From: Cohnella panacarvi Gsoil 349
Lineage (GTDB): Bacteria; Bacillota; Bacilli; Paenibacillales; Paenibacillaceae
DNA: 64,000 nt
Direction: 5' to 3'
NCBI RefSeq assembly: GCF_000515335.1
Contig: NZ_KI911563.1
Location: 2,368,355 to 2,432,354, forward strand
The position numbers and the translations under genes are program-made. This document shows positions 13,906-23,253 of this stretch, piece after piece. The stretch's first letter is position 1. The number at the start of each line of letters is the position of its first letter. The notes below the pieces were generated by a model that searched no databases, had not been told where the DNA came from, and was given only the letters and a program-made list of their open reading frames with translations.

Positions 13906-14142
13906 TTAGTTTTGTACGACGTAAGCCACTACCAAAGATAAAATAAAGAACCCGATCGCGAGACCGATCGTTACGCGCTGCAAAAACAGGTCGAGACCGC
14001 GAGCTTTCTGTTTGCCGAACAAGTGCTCCGCACCGCCGGAGATGGCGCCAGACAGACCTGCGCTCTTACCGCGTTGGAGAAGAACGACAGCAATCAGACC
14101 TAGCGAGAATACGATCAGCAGAATCTTGAAAAATACGTCCAC
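13906..14142 (-). CDS. secG: preprotein translocase subunit SecG
   Basis: The 78-residue protein has two hydrophobic helices ([16 protein letters not shown] and [20 protein letters not shown]) joined by the conserved loop [20 protein letters not shown], diagnostic of SecG. It sits in the membrane with SecYE and assists SecA-driven export. The start is GTG 14142 with AAGGGGG upstream. A strong terminator separates it from rnr, its conserved neighbour. Confidence 0.95.
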   Translation of the reverse strand: MDVFFKILLIVFSLGLIAVVLLQRGKSAGLSGAISGGAEHLFGKQKARGLDLFLQRVTIGLAIGFFILSLVVAYVVQN

Positions 14143-14276
14143 CGCTTACACCCCCTTGGCACCTCTTAACGGTACCTATACAAAAACAGTATTCTCATTT
14201 TATCACAATGCCCGTCCGATTGACAACCAATAACGGTTGGTCATTGTTGGCTGCAAGAGAACGGCGTTATCGACGC

Positions 14277-15461
14277 TTAGAAGAAGTCCATGAGACACGT
14301 CTTCCGAGCAGGAATGCGACGCTCCAGCCTCGCGATCGCCAGGTCATCGCCCGCGACCCGCCCGACTTCTCTCAGGAACGAAGGCCGCCGGTCGCCGAGC
14401 AGCATGGCCGTCAACGTCTGAATATCGCAAGCGATGCACGCTTCCGTCGCGGCTGCCTCTTCGGCCGAGATCCGCTCCAATCTCGCTTGCCCGCCCGCAT
14501 CCCATTGAAGCTTGAACGTACCGTCGTTCCACGAAGCGTGCGGATCAGACAATCGCAGCGCAACGGATTCATCGCTCGTACCGGCTTCCCAAGCAACCAT
14601 CGTAACGAACGCTTCCGCGTCTACGATCCGACTCATGAAGTACGGCACGATCTCTTGCTTAATTCGGGGATTCGCGAGCAAGAACGTTAGCGGATCATCC
14701 ATCGGCACGTCCAACGTCGCCTCTTCGATCATCGAGTCATGATTCGAGATATACGTCCATAGCGCATCTCTCGCCTGCTCGGTAACGCTTGCCCAATCGA
14801 GTACCGTCAGCTTCCGGTCCGCGACGTCGTACAGCACATACCCTTCCGGCTTGCCGCTCTCGCTCTCGTACACGGCACACGTTCCCGCTTTCGACAGGAG
14901 CTTATCCGCCCACCACTCGTCCGAACGCGCCAGCATACCGCTGTAACGCGAAGCGTATACCTCGTAGACGGCGTTCAAAACGGCCGGTTCCGGCTTCGCA
15001 ACTCTTGTTACCCGGCCCGGTACGTCCACCCGCTTCGGAAGTTGCCCGGTCGCCAGCGTATATCGCTTGCGTTCGATCGTGAATTCCCATCCGTATGCGC
15101 GATAGAAGGCGAACGAGAACGGATACAGCATGCTGACCGTCTGGCCTGCTCTCTTCATCTCTTCCAGCGAATGCGCGAGCAGCTTCCTCACGCAGCCTTG
15201 CCTTCTTGCGTCCGGCCAGGTGGCGACGCCGGCGACGCCTCCCATCGCAAGCTTGCGTCCTTGCACCCACGTTTCGAACGGAATGACCGTCAACGCCGAC
15301 AGCAGCCGCCCGTTCTCGTCGAAGTAGCCCCAATCGTGCGAGGGCCGCCACTTCTGTCTCCTCGATTCGATGTCCGCCTCGCTTAATCGGAACTGGAACG
15401 CGAATTGGGACAAAGCCATTCGTTCTTCGTAATGTTCTTGGCTAAGCTGTCTAATCGCCAC
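14277..15461 (-). CDS. Eis-like GNAT acetyltransferase
   Basis: The 394-residue protein has an N-terminal GNAT fold with the acetyl-CoA loop VATWPDARRQGCVRKLL (about 79-95), a second GNAT-like middle domain, and a C-terminal SCP2-like domain, the layout of the Eis family. Eis enzymes acetylate aminoglycosides or other amines, but most Firmicute homologues have no known substrate. The start GTG 15461 has GAGGGGAG 8 nt upstream. It is a single gene, with no terminator obvious before the 3' neighbour secG. Confidence 0.8.
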   Translation of the reverse strand: MAIRQLSQEHYEERMALSQFAFQFRLSEADIESRRQKWRPSHDWGYFDENGRLLSALTVIPFETWVQGRKLAMGGVAGVATWPDARRQGCVRKLLAHSLEEMKRAGQTVSMLYPFSFAFYRAYGWEFTIERKRYTLATGQLPKRVDVPGRVTRVAKPEPAVLNAVYEVYASRYSGMLARSDEWWADKLLSKAGTCAVYESESGKPEGYVLYDVADRKLTVLDWASVTEQARDALWTYISNHDSMIEEATLDVPMDDPLTFLLANPRIKQEIVPYFMSRIVDAEAFVTMVAWEAGTSDESVALRLSDPHASWNDGTFKLQWDAGGQARLERISAEEAAATEACIACDIQTLTAMLLGDRRPSFLREVGRVAGDDLAIARLERRIPARKTCLMDFF

Positions 15462-15547
15462 TTCCCATTCTCCCCTCTATCGCAACGACAACCTTATCGT
15501 ACCATTTTCCCGCGTTTACGCGCCAATCGAACCCCTACGCGCAAGAA

Positions 15548-15567
15548 AACCCGGCATATGCCGGGTT
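15548..15567 (-). terminator. terminator of the TIM-barrel isomerase gene
   Basis: A perfect 20-bp palindrome AACCCGGCATATGCCGGGTT is followed on the minus strand by TTCTTG, 32 bp after the stop codon. Confidence 0.85.
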
Positions 15568-15599
15568 CGTCCTGTATTCGTAAGCTATGATCCGTATCG

Positions 15600-16364
15600 T
15601 TAAATCCAACCGCGCGATTTGAAATATTCGAAGTTCTTCTTCGCGCTGACGAGCGAAGATTCTTCGTACCGCTCCTGCTCGATAATGACGTACTCCACGC
15701 CGGCTGCTTCGCAAGCCGCCAATGCCGAATCCCAATCGACCGTGCCGCGCCCGATCTCCGTATCCACGCCGTCCGCTTGGAAATCCTTCGCATGGACGAG
15801 CGGCAAGCGTCCCGCATACTTTTTGACGTACGCCGCCGGATCCTGACCCGCGACCTTCACCCAACCAAGGTCGAACTCCGCGAACAGCTTCGACGCCGGA
15901 ATGCGCTCCAAGAGCTGGTCGATGATCAATTGACCGCCGACGGGCTTGAATTCGAAATCGTGGTTATGATAGCCGAACTCGAGGCCCGCTTCCGTTACGA
16001 TTCCCGCCGCCTTCCCGATCGTGTCGACGAATTGGGCAACGTCGTCCGCCGTCGGGGATTGACCGAGCGGGTACCAAGGCACGACGAATCTTCTCAGGCC
16101 TAGCTCTTGCGCCATCTCTACGGATTTCTTGAGGTTGTCCCAGATCGCCGGGTCGTTCGCCGTCAATCCGATGTGCGCCGATGTCGCGTTAAGGCCCGCA
16201 TCCGCAAGCGCCTTGCGCACTTCCGTCGCGGAATGCCCGAATAGCCCCGCAAGCTCTACGTTCTTATATCCAATGTCTGCGATTTCCCGGATCGTCCCGA
16301 GGAAATCCTTCTCGCTGCGGTCGCGTACGGAGTATAACTGAATGCCCACTTGCGGTTTGCTCAT
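15600..16364 (-). CDS. sugar phosphate isomerase/epimerase, IolE-like TIM barrel
   Basis: The 254-residue protein belongs to the xylose-isomerase-like/AP-endonuclease-2 superfamily: GIQLYSVRDR at the start, NVELAG, FGYHNHDFEF (metal histidines), EFDLGWVKVAG, HAKDF and a final metal Glu in VIIEQERY. Family members isomerise or epimerise sugars and inositol derivatives with a divalent metal. No substrate genes adjoin it. Cytoplasmic, no signal peptide. The RBS is weak (AGGATGG 11 nt from ATG). Confidence 0.85.
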   Translation of the reverse strand: MSKPQVGIQLYSVRDRSEKDFLGTIREIADIGYKNVELAGLFGHSATEVRKALADAGLNATSAHIGLTANDPAIWDNLKKSVEMAQELGLRRFVVPWYPLGQSPTADDVAQFVDTIGKAAGIVTEAGLEFGYHNHDFEFKPVGGQLIIDQLLERIPASKLFAEFDLGWVKVAGQDPAAYVKKYAGRLPLVHAKDFQADGVDTEIGRGTVDWDSALAACEAAGVEYVIIEQERYEESSLVSAKKNFEYFKSRGWI

Positions 16365-16578
16365 TGTCTATACACCATCCTACTCGAATGTGATCGCGTC
16401 CTTACTCTTCTCATTATAGGGGAATGCATGCAACGTTCCGAGCGGGCTTTTTGCTCTCTTTATATGGCATTTTGGAGCGGCTGAACGAGCACCCGTGCGT
16501 TTTTTTCTTCCAATTGGAAAACTTTCTGCCGATTCGAGTCGTATATTTAGCTGAACGCTCCAGGAAAGGATGGGTCCC

Positions 16579-17622
16579 GTGAACTCCGATCAGCAACCGC
16601 CTTCCACCGAACAGCCGCCTTTATCGCCTAGGCTAAAGCCCAAGCGACGCATGTCCCGGCGGACGCGTAGCATTATTCTATATTCCAGCCTAAGCGTCGT
16701 GCTCGCGGTTTGCCTTGTCATTGCCTATTATTATTACTCGGTTCGGTCGTTCGCCGACGAAATATACGGCAACTCCAAAGACATCCCGACCATGGATACG
16801 GCGCCGATCGAAGGCGGCCCTCCCGTGCCGATTCCGGAGCCGCCCGAATGGGACGGCACCGAGCGCGTGAACATCCTGCTGCTCGGCGGAGATTCCAGAG
16901 GGTTGAAAGCCGATTCGCATCCCCGCTCCGACACGATGATGATCGCGTCCATCGACCCGGTTGCCAAAGACATCCATCTTTTCTCGATACTCCGCGATAC
17001 GTATACGAGCATCGACCACCACGGCTCGAACCGGATCAACGCCGCCGTCACGTTCGGCGGACCGCGCCTCGCGATGAGCACCGTCAGCGATCTTGTCGGC
17101 TTGCCGATTCACCATTACGTCTATACCGATTTCGAAGGCTTCATCTCGCTCATCGACGCGCTCGGAGGCATCGATTTCGAAGTCGACAAGCCGATGCGCC
17201 GCACGGACAATCGAGACGATCCCAGGTACAATATTAACCTGGAAGCCGGCATGCAGCACATGGACGGATTGACCGCGCTGCAATACGTTCGGTTCCGCGG
17301 CGATATCCAATCCGACTACGGCCGATCCGACCGGCAGCGCCGCTTCCTCTCCGCGATCGCCGACGAGATGAAAAAGACGACTTCGCTTATCCGGCTGCCG
17401 CAACTGTTGAAGAGCATCGCGCCGTACATCGAGACCGACATTCCGCCCGACGACTTGCTCAAGCTCGCCCGTCTCGGCATGAAGCTCGACACCGGCAACA
17501 TCGCCGGCATACAGCTTCCTCAGAACGGGGCGTTCAAGGACGCCAAGGTCAACGAGATGGACGTGCTCGTCGTGGACGAAGACAAGATCAAGAGTTACGT
17601 GCTGGAACAGTTGGCTTCCTAA
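16579..17622 (+). CDS. LytR-CpsA-Psr (LCP) family cell-wall glycopolymer ligase
   Basis: The 347-residue type II membrane protein has a basic cytoplasmic N-terminus, one transmembrane helix (SIILYSSLSVVLAVCLVIAY) and an extracellular LCP domain. The domain shows NILLLGGDSRG, RSDTMMIASIDP, the arginine-containing SILRDTYT loop, RINAAVTFGG and LQYVRFR...SDYGRSDRQRRF. LCP proteins transfer teichoic acids or other glycopolymers from undecaprenyl carriers to peptidoglycan. GTG 16579 is preferred over ATG 16570: AGGAAAGG ends at 16569, giving 9 nt spacing. It is monocistronic, followed by box array 2. Confidence 0.93.
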   Translation: MNSDQQPPSTEQPPLSPRLKPKRRMSRRTRSIILYSSLSVVLAVCLVIAYYYYSVRSFADEIYGNSKDIPTMDTAPIEGGPPVPIPEPPEWDGTERVNILLLGGDSRGLKADSHPRSDTMMIASIDPVAKDIHLFSILRDTYTSIDHHGSNRINAAVTFGGPRLAMSTVSDLVGLPIHHYVYTDFEGFISLIDALGGIDFEVDKPMRRTDNRDDPRYNINLEAGMQHMDGLTALQYVRFRGDIQSDYGRSDRQRRFLSAIADEMKKTTSLIRLPQLLKSIAPYIETDIPPDDLLKLARLGMKLDTGNIAGIQLPQNGAFKDAKVNEMDVLVVDEDKIKSYVLEQLAS

Positions 17623-17639
17623 CTTGGCCGGTCATCTTT

Positions 17640-17773
17640 CCGGCTTGAGAATGGCTGTTATTTAAATAAAATGTGAGCGGTATATTGTCAGAGACACTAT
17701 AAAGTTGCAAATGTGTGTTATTCTACACGCTCGCATGCAATCAAACGGTGAATAACTGCGATTGGTTGTTATT
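17640..17773 (+). repeat. intergenic box array 2
   Basis: Three boxes of the AATAAC...GTTATT family, ending near 17663, 17722 and 17772 (spacing about 60 and 50). Only the last (17751-17773, AATAACTGCGATTGGTTGTT then ATT) has both arms; the others keep the GTTATT arm. The array lies in the convergent gap between the LCP gene and the amino-sugar kinase gene and is followed by an uncharacterised GTCAGGGACG/CGTCCCTGAC hairpin at 17789-17817. Confidence 0.65.
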
Positions 17774-17788
17774 CATACGAATAAACCG

Positions 17789-17817
17789 TCAGGGACGCTT
17801 CCGGTCGTCCCTGACGG
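17789..17817 (-). terminator. terminator at the end of the MurNAc cluster
   Basis: Arms CCGTCAGGGACG and CGTCCCTGACGG form a 12-bp stem with a short loop. It lies 23 bp beyond the kinase stop codon, and T/A-rich sequence follows on the minus strand. Confidence 0.75.
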
Positions 17818-17839
17818 TTTTTCGGTTACGGGCAAAGGA

Positions 17840-18754
17840 TTACGGCTGCGCCTCCTCCAATGCGATCTTCACGGCGCCCCACGCAGCTTCTCTCTTGGCG
17901 GGATACACGCTCATCTCCGGATAACGCTCGCCGACTGCCCGAATCAGCTCCGACCTCACGTGCGCGTTTTTAAGCAACACGCTGCCGGCCAAGGCGAGAT
18001 TACCGCCCTGCAAGCCCAGTCTCTCCGCTACCGGTACGACCAGCTCGAAGAGCGATTCGGCGCTCTTGCGGGCGATATTCAGAGCGGCGGCATCCCCGGC
18101 GTCGCATGCCTCCGAGAGCAGCGGCGCCAACGCGGCGATATCCGCTTTGTTCGTGCGCTTGTCGTGGGCGAACGCGATCAGTTGGCCGACCGAATCCGCC
18201 TGCATGCGCTCGTAGACGAGAGACGTAAGCACGGTCGGAGGCAGACGTCCGTCGTTCGCCTTCGCGACGGCGGTCAGCAGTTCTCGCCCGATACTATAGC
18301 CGCTGCCCTCGTCGTCCAGCAAATACCCGCAGCCGCCGGCGCGATGCGACGCTCCGGTATCGTCGCGGCCGAAGCAGATCGAACCCGTGCCCGCGATCAG
18401 AATGATGCCGCTTCGTTCATCGTGCGCGCCTCGCAGCGCGATCTCCTGGTCGCCGACGATGATCGGGACGCCTTCGAACCCGCAGCTCCGGACAAGCTCC
18501 GTCAATCGCGGCACGACCTCGGGATTGCTGATTCCCGCCGTGCCGATGCATACGCGCACGCAGTTGCCGAGCCCGCCGCAGACGCGGTCGATCGTCCCGA
18601 ACATCTCCTCGAAGCTGCGGCGAATGCTCGAAGCGTCCTGCCCGTTATAATTCATCGCCCCCGACGCGAAAGCATAGACGACGTTACCTTGTTCATCCGC
18701 GACGACGACCGAGGTTTTCGTGCCTCCGCCGTCCATGCCGGCCACGTAATTCAT
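17840..18754 (-). CDS. BadF/BcrA-type amino-sugar kinase (GlcNAc/MurNAc kinase-like)
   Basis: The 304-residue ASKHA-fold kinase has phosphate-1 motif GMDGGGTKTSVVVAD, adenosine/phosphate-2 motif LIAGTGSICFG, and the LLDDEGSGYSIGRE block of N-acetylglucosamine kinase family proteins. In clostridia the MurK member phosphorylates MurNAc and GlcNAc at O-6. Last gene in a long minus-strand cluster with murQ, nagZ, namZ and anmK. The ABC importer would deliver unphosphorylated sugar, so a kinase is needed before MurQ can act. The substrate is inferred from context. Confidence 0.85.
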   Translation of the reverse strand: MNYVAGMDGGGTKTSVVVADEQGNVVYAFASGAMNYNGQDASSIRRSFEEMFGTIDRVCGGLGNCVRVCIGTAGISNPEVVPRLTELVRSCGFEGVPIIVGDQEIALRGAHDERSGIILIAGTGSICFGRDDTGASHRAGGCGYLLDDEGSGYSIGRELLTAVAKANDGRLPPTVLTSLVYERMQADSVGQLIAFAHDKRTNKADIAALAPLLSEACDAGDAAALNIARKSAESLFELVVPVAERLGLQGGNLALAGSVLLKNAHVRSELIRAVGERYPEMSVYPAKREAAWGAVKIALEEAQP

Positions 18755-18771
18755 CCGTAACAGTCCCTTCC

Positions 18772-20349
18772 TTATCCGAACGTTCCGAACTTCGTTAGGC
18801 TGATCTTCCCGTTAGCTTGGGCGGCTCCGCCTAGAACCGCGATCAGGGACGAGAGAGCCAGCCTCGTGTACTCGAAAGCGGCCAGACAGGCGACGTCTCC
18901 CTCAAGACGTTCCAAGTCGTACGGCTTGCCTAGCGCGATGGCGATAACCCGGTGACCGTTCTTCGCGAGCCGGTTCGCGAGCGCGAGCTGACCCGGATTG
19001 TCGACCGCATTGTACAAGCCGATGACGACGCGCCCATAAGGTCTCGCCCGTTCCGCGATCGACCGCCATTCCGCTTCGCCGGGATTGCTCGGGACCGTTT
19101 CGTGAGCCGCCGCGAACGCCGCGCCCATCGTCTCCGCGAACCCGCTTCCCTTGTTCGTCGCATTCGAGACCAAATCCGCGCGATACGGCGCGACGCCGAG
19201 GAACAGCGTGCCCGAATCTCCTGCATGGATCGGCTCCAGCTTCCCGCGAACGAGGCAGATGCTGTCCTTGCTCATCGCCGATGCCGCGAGCCGGTGAGTT
19301 TCGCTTCCGACTTCGTCCAGCATCTCTTCGGCGTCGACGACCGAGCTCTCGTATTTGCGTTTATAAGCAAGCACATTGGCAACCGCTTCGTCGATCGCCT
19401 CCATCGGCAGCTCCCCCGATCGCACGGCCGCCTCGATTGCCTTCACGGCCTCGATCACGAGCTCCGGCGTATGGCTGATGAACAGCATGTGCACGCCGGC
19501 CTTCAGCGCGCCTACCGCTCCCCGGGCGGTACCGTAATGCTTCCGGATGGCGTCCATTTCCAAGCAATCGGACACGACCAGTCCCTTGAATCCTAGCCGT
19601 TCCTTGAGCAGTCCGGTAATAACCGCGCGCGACATCGTCGCCGGAACAGGCTCGGTCTCGAGCATCGGGAACAGGATGTGCGACGTCATCACGCATTCCG
19701 CCCCTTGGGCGATCGCCTTCCGGAACGGCTTAAGCTCTAACTGCTCCAGCTCCTCCAGCGACTTGCCGATAGACGGCAATCCGATATGGGAATCGACCTC
19801 GGTGTCCCCGTGTCCGGGAAAATGCTTGACGCATGCCAGCACGCCGCCGCCTTTCAATCCCTTCATCATCTGAACGCCGAACTTCTCGACGACCTCGGCC
19901 GTATCGCCGTACGACCGCACGTTGATGACCGGATTGCGAGGGTTGTTGTTGATGTCCAGCACCGGCGCCAGGTTGAAATTGATGCCGAGCGCACGCAGTT
20001 CGAGAGCTGTCAAGCGACCCGCGGCATATGCGTGCTCCGGCTTCCCCGTCGACGCGATCGCCATCGCCCCCGGCACGTTCGTCGCGTCCGCGGGCAGGCG
20101 AACGACGCGTCCGCCCTCCTGGTCGATGGCGATCAACGCCGGATGGCCGGTCCAGCCCTTGATATCCTTCTGAAGCTCGGCGCAAAGCGACCGGAGTTGC
20201 CCGGCGTTCTCCACGTTATGCGCGAACAGAATGACGTTGCCGATCTTATAATCGGAGATGAGCCGCTTCATCTCGCCGCTGATGAACGGCGAGGGGAATC
20301 CGGTGAAGATCAGCTGGCCGATCTTCTCTTTCAAGGTCATATCCTTCAT
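18772..20349 (-). CDS. nagZ: beta-N-acetylglucosaminidase NagZ, GH3
   Basis: A glycoside hydrolase family 3 enzyme that removes GlcNAc from GlcNAc-MurNAc (or anhydro) muropeptides. It has AIDQEGGRVVRL, the NagZ-specific catalytic loop KHFPGHGDTEVDSH (His/Asp dyad) and nucleophile Asp in VVSDCLEMDAI. A C-terminal domain of about 170 residues follows the barrel, as in B. subtilis NagZ. No signal peptide, so it should act in the cytoplasm. ATG 20349 has GAGG 8 nt upstream; TTG 20370 overlapping the namZ stop is the alternative. Confidence 0.92.
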   Translation of the reverse strand: MKDMTLKEKIGQLIFTGFPSPFISGEMKRLISDYKIGNVILFAHNVENAGQLRSLCAELQKDIKGWTGHPALIAIDQEGGRVVRLPADATNVPGAMAIASTGKPEHAYAAGRLTALELRALGINFNLAPVLDINNNPRNPVINVRSYGDTAEVVEKFGVQMMKGLKGGGVLACVKHFPGHGDTEVDSHIGLPSIGKSLEELEQLELKPFRKAIAQGAECVMTSHILFPMLETEPVPATMSRAVITGLLKERLGFKGLVVSDCLEMDAIRKHYGTARGAVGALKAGVHMLFISHTPELVIEAVKAIEAAVRSGELPMEAIDEAVANVLAYKRKYESSVVDAEEMLDEVGSETHRLAASAMSKDSICLVRGKLEPIHAGDSGTLFLGVAPYRADLVSNATNKGSGFAETMGAAFAAAHETVPSNPGEAEWRSIAERARPYGRVVIGLYNAVDNPGQLALANRLAKNGHRVIAIALGKPYDLERLEGDVACLAAFEYTRLALSSLIAVLGGAAQANGKISLTKFGTFG

Positions 20350-20366
20350 GCGCGCAACCTCGTCTT

Positions 20367-21512
20367 TCAATAGAAATGATAAGTCCGCTTCTGCTCCGCG
20401 AACGCGGCGCTTTCCTCGCGAAACCGCTCCAGCAGCGCGTTTACGCCGTCCGGCTCCGTATGGCGGTAGACGTCGCTCCCGCCGAGCAGGTCGATGAACG
20501 GTCTACCGCCTTCCTTGAACGGAGACAGGAACTCGAATGCTTCGTACCTGCGCATAATCTCGTATAGCAGCCGAACGCCCGTCTCGAGCGGCTGTACGGC
20601 GCGAATGTCCGATACGTGAAGATGAACGCCGCCGCACAGCTCTCCCTGGAACTTGGAGAAGACGGGTTTATAATAGATCGGACGGAAAACGACGCCCGGA
20701 AGTTGCATTCGGTTCATCGCATCCGCCAGCTTCTCCGCTTCGATGAACGGAGCGCCGACGATCTCGAAAGGCGCGGTCGTCCCTCGCCCTTCGGACACGT
20801 TCGTGCCTTCGAACAAGCAAGTGCCGGGGTATAGAAGCGCCGATTCGAACCGCGGCAGCCCCATCGAAGGCGGCACCCATAGACGGCCGGTCTCAGGGAA
20901 CAGCATGCTCCGTTCCCAACCTTCGCACCGGATGACGTGAAGCTCGCCGTTCCAACCCATCCGGTCGTTCGCCATCGTGGCGACTTCTCCGCACGTTAAG
21001 CCATACCGGACGCTCATCGGATAATTGCCGACGAACGAACGGTACTCCGTGCGAAGAATGCCACCTTCGACGGTTACGCCGTCCAGCGGGTTAGGCCGAT
21101 CGAGCACGATGAACGGTTTGCCCGCTTTCGCGCAATCCTCGAGCGCGTACAGCATCGTATAGACGAACGTATAATACCGGACGCCGACGTCCTGAATGTC
21201 GTATACGATCGCATCTACCGCGTCTAACATGTCATCCGTCAACCGTTTGGAGTCGCGGCGATAGAGGCTGTATACCGGCACGCCCGTCAATGGATCCAAG
21301 TACGTGTCCACCATCGCTCCCGCTTGCCTATCGCCCCGCACGCCGTGCTCGGGCGAGAACAACGCGGTTAGCCGATAGTCGTCGTGCAGCAGCTTTATCG
21401 TGGACTCGAACTTCGCGTTCAGCCCCGTCGGCGACGTAATCAGCCCCAGCCGTTTGCCTTGAAGCAACCGCCCCTCTTGCGCAATGCGGTCGATGCCGTA
21501 TCGCACGCTCAT
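20367..21512 (-). CDS. namZ: exo-beta-N-acetylmuramidase NamZ (DUF1343, GH171)
   Basis: The 381-residue protein matches the DUF1343/NamZ family end to end: GLITSPTGLNAK, LFSPEHGVRGD (Glu in the active site), VYDIQDVGVRYYTFVYTM, VLDRPNPLDG and LYPGTCLFEGTNVSEGRGTT. NamZ releases MurNAc from the non-reducing end of peptidoglycan fragments. B. subtilis NamZ is secreted; here there is no signal peptide, which fits intracellular cleavage of imported MurNAc-GlcNAc. AAGGAAGG lies 8 nt before the ATG. Its stop overlaps a possible nagZ start. Confidence 0.93.
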   Translation of the reverse strand: MSVRYGIDRIAQEGRLLQGKRLGLITSPTGLNAKFESTIKLLHDDYRLTALFSPEHGVRGDRQAGAMVDTYLDPLTGVPVYSLYRRDSKRLTDDMLDAVDAIVYDIQDVGVRYYTFVYTMLYALEDCAKAGKPFIVLDRPNPLDGVTVEGGILRTEYRSFVGNYPMSVRYGLTCGEVATMANDRMGWNGELHVIRCEGWERSMLFPETGRLWVPPSMGLPRFESALLYPGTCLFEGTNVSEGRGTTAPFEIVGAPFIEAEKLADAMNRMQLPGVVFRPIYYKPVFSKFQGELCGGVHLHVSDIRAVQPLETGVRLLYEIMRRYEAFEFLSPFKEGGRPFIDLLGGSDVYRHTEPDGVNALLERFREESAAFAEQKRTYHFY

Positions 21513-21527
21513 GGCCGCACCTTCCTT

Positions 21528-22238
21528 TTACAATAAATCGGATTTCAGCAAGCGCATGTTCTCTTCCGGGATCATGAAAGTCTCCGCGTACCGCTTGCGC
21601 GCCTCGATGCCGCGAACTCTCTTCAGATGCTTGTAGTATTCCAGGTACTCGTACGACTTGCTGCCGGTGACGAACCAATGATGCGAGACGGCTTTCACCC
21701 AAAGCTCGAAAGCTTCATCTGTGAAATCGACGTACACGTAAGGTTTATAGTCGACCGCATCCTCCCAATTCTCCGCGTAATAGAGCCGCGAGGCGAAGTG
21801 GGCGGGCTTCTCCCGCACGAACGTAGGCAGAGCGGCATAGTATCTCGCGTCATTGACGATTCGATGGGTCGACATATGATCCTTATGCATACTGTTCTTG
21901 AAATGGGTAATGATGATATCGGCCTTCACTTCCCGGATCACATCGCATACCCGGTAGCGCATCTCTTCGTTGTCCCGAAGCTCCCCGTCCGGGATGTCGA
22001 ACACGATCGCTTCGCCGCCAAGCTCGGCCGCGAACGCCTTCGCCTCGCGAACCTTCTGTTCCCGATAGTCCGCCATATCCCTTCCCGCAGGCACGCCGCG
22101 CTCGCCGGCAGTCAATGCCAGCGTCACGATTCGATCGCCCTTCAAGGCATGGCTGCTAAGCACGCCTCCCGCCGTAAGCTCCGCGTCTCCTACATGTCCG
22201 CCGATTGCCAGCACCGTTAACTTCTTGCGTTCGCTCAT
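21528..22238 (-). CDS. PIG-L family deacetylase-like protein with altered active-site motif
   Basis: The 236-residue protein has the LmbE/PIG-L fold. The N-terminal motif is GGHVGDAE (13-20) where active deacetylases have AHPDDE: the zinc ligands His15 and Asp18 remain, but the Asp that acts as general base is Gly17. The third ligand region MHKDHMSTH is present. Family members deacetylate GlcNAc-containing molecules; here the expected substrate would be a wall sugar. It may be inactive or use a different base. It is 4 bp from the upstream GNAT and 16 bp from namZ, so same operon. Confidence 0.8.
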   Translation of the reverse strand: MSERKKLTVLAIGGHVGDAELTAGGVLSSHALKGDRIVTLALTAGERGVPAGRDMADYREQKVREAKAFAAELGGEAIVFDIPDGELRDNEEMRYRVCDVIREVKADIIITHFKNSMHKDHMSTHRIVNDARYYAALPTFVREKPAHFASRLYYAENWEDAVDYKPYVYVDFTDEAFELWVKAVSHHWFVTGSKSYEYLEYYKHLKRVRGIEARKRYAETFMIPEENMRLLKSDLL

Positions 22239-22241
22239 CGC

Positions 22242-23207
22242 TTATAGCCCCTTCCTCATCACCGCGAATGTTCTAACCGTCCGAAATCCGGCTTTCTCGT
22301 AAATCCGATACGCGAAGTTGCCTTCCCCCGTAAACAAAGACATATATTCCGTCCCAATATCCCGGAACGCTTCGCAGAGACGGAAGAACAACACGCTGCC
22401 GAGACCATGCCCCTCATGCTCGGGATGCACGCCGATACCGGCGAAATAGCCCCGCCCGCTCGGCTCGCGGACGACCGGTCCGGCGAAGCCCGCAGCCTTG
22501 CCGTCCTTAGCCGCGATAACGACGGGCACGCCGTCCGCCGTGCATCCCGCGATTTCCTTCCGCCACAGCGGATTGCCTAAAGCGTCTAACATATCCTCTA
22601 CTCCGGTATGCCTATCCGGTTCGTACAGCGCGATTTCGTAACCGTCCGCTTCCGCCTTCGCCGCTTTGTCTTCGATGTCTTGCGGGACGGAGAAGCCTTG
22701 CAGCGGCAAATACATCGCGTACTGCTGCACCCGCTGCGCGTATCCCCGTTCGAGCAGATAGCGATGGAGCCTGCTGCCGACCGGCACTCCCGGCGCGTTG
22801 TTATGTTCGTGCCCCGGCGTATCCGGGACGTACCAAGGCAGCCGGATCGGGTTGAAAAACCAGAAGTCCGCTTGCGTCTTGCCCAGCCGACGGAATCGAT
22901 TCTCCAGCGCGCCAAGCAGCTTCCCGTAGTTATCGTCGGACTGATGCCCGGCTGCGACGACGACGCAAGCGATATATCCCGCCGCATGGCCAAGCGGCAG
23001 ATCGTCGCCGGTGCATCCGCAAGCGAAGCCGATCGCCCGCCCTGCCTCGAGCAACACGAACGCGGACTCCGCCTGGAAGTACGGGTTGTTCAGGATAGTC
23101 GCGCGAAAGCTCTCGGCCGTCATCTCCTTATAGCCGTCTTGCGAGGCCGACTCGTTCCAGAGCGCGATGACTTCGTCGCCATACCGGTCGTTCCAAGTTT
23201 CAATCAT
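22242..23207 (-). CDS. GNAT family acetyltransferase, two tandem domains
   Basis: The protein of about 321 residues contains two GNAT-like halves. The C-terminal one shows the acetyl-CoA loop GIGVHPEHEGHGLGSVLFF and a following SLFTGEGNFAYRIYEKAGF motif; the N-terminal one is degenerate (IACVVVAAGHQSDDNYGKLL). Start ATG 23207 is preferred over 23216, which lies right at the GGGGA ribosome site. Between anmK and PIG-L genes, so likely involved in amino-sugar or muropeptide metabolism; substrate unknown. Confidence 0.8.
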   Translation of the reverse strand: MIETWNDRYGDEVIALWNESASQDGYKEMTAESFRATILNNPYFQAESAFVLLEAGRAIGFACGCTGDDLPLGHAAGYIACVVVAAGHQSDDNYGKLLGALENRFRRLGKTQADFWFFNPIRLPWYVPDTPGHEHNNAPGVPVGSRLHRYLLERGYAQRVQQYAMYLPLQGFSVPQDIEDKAAKAEADGYEIALYEPDRHTGVEDMLDALGNPLWRKEIAGCTADGVPVVIAAKDGKAAGFAGPVVREPSGRGYFAGIGVHPEHEGHGLGSVLFFRLCEAFRDIGTEYMSLFTGEGNFAYRIYEKAGFRTVRTFAVMRKGL

Positions 23208-23253
23208 GATGCTCATTCCCCGCTTTCACCCGACCGAATCTAGTCGACGCCGG

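Noticed and set aside
16570-16578. ATG 16570 as LCP start
   Set aside because: It touches the AGGAAAGG ribosome site; GTG 16579 is correctly spaced.
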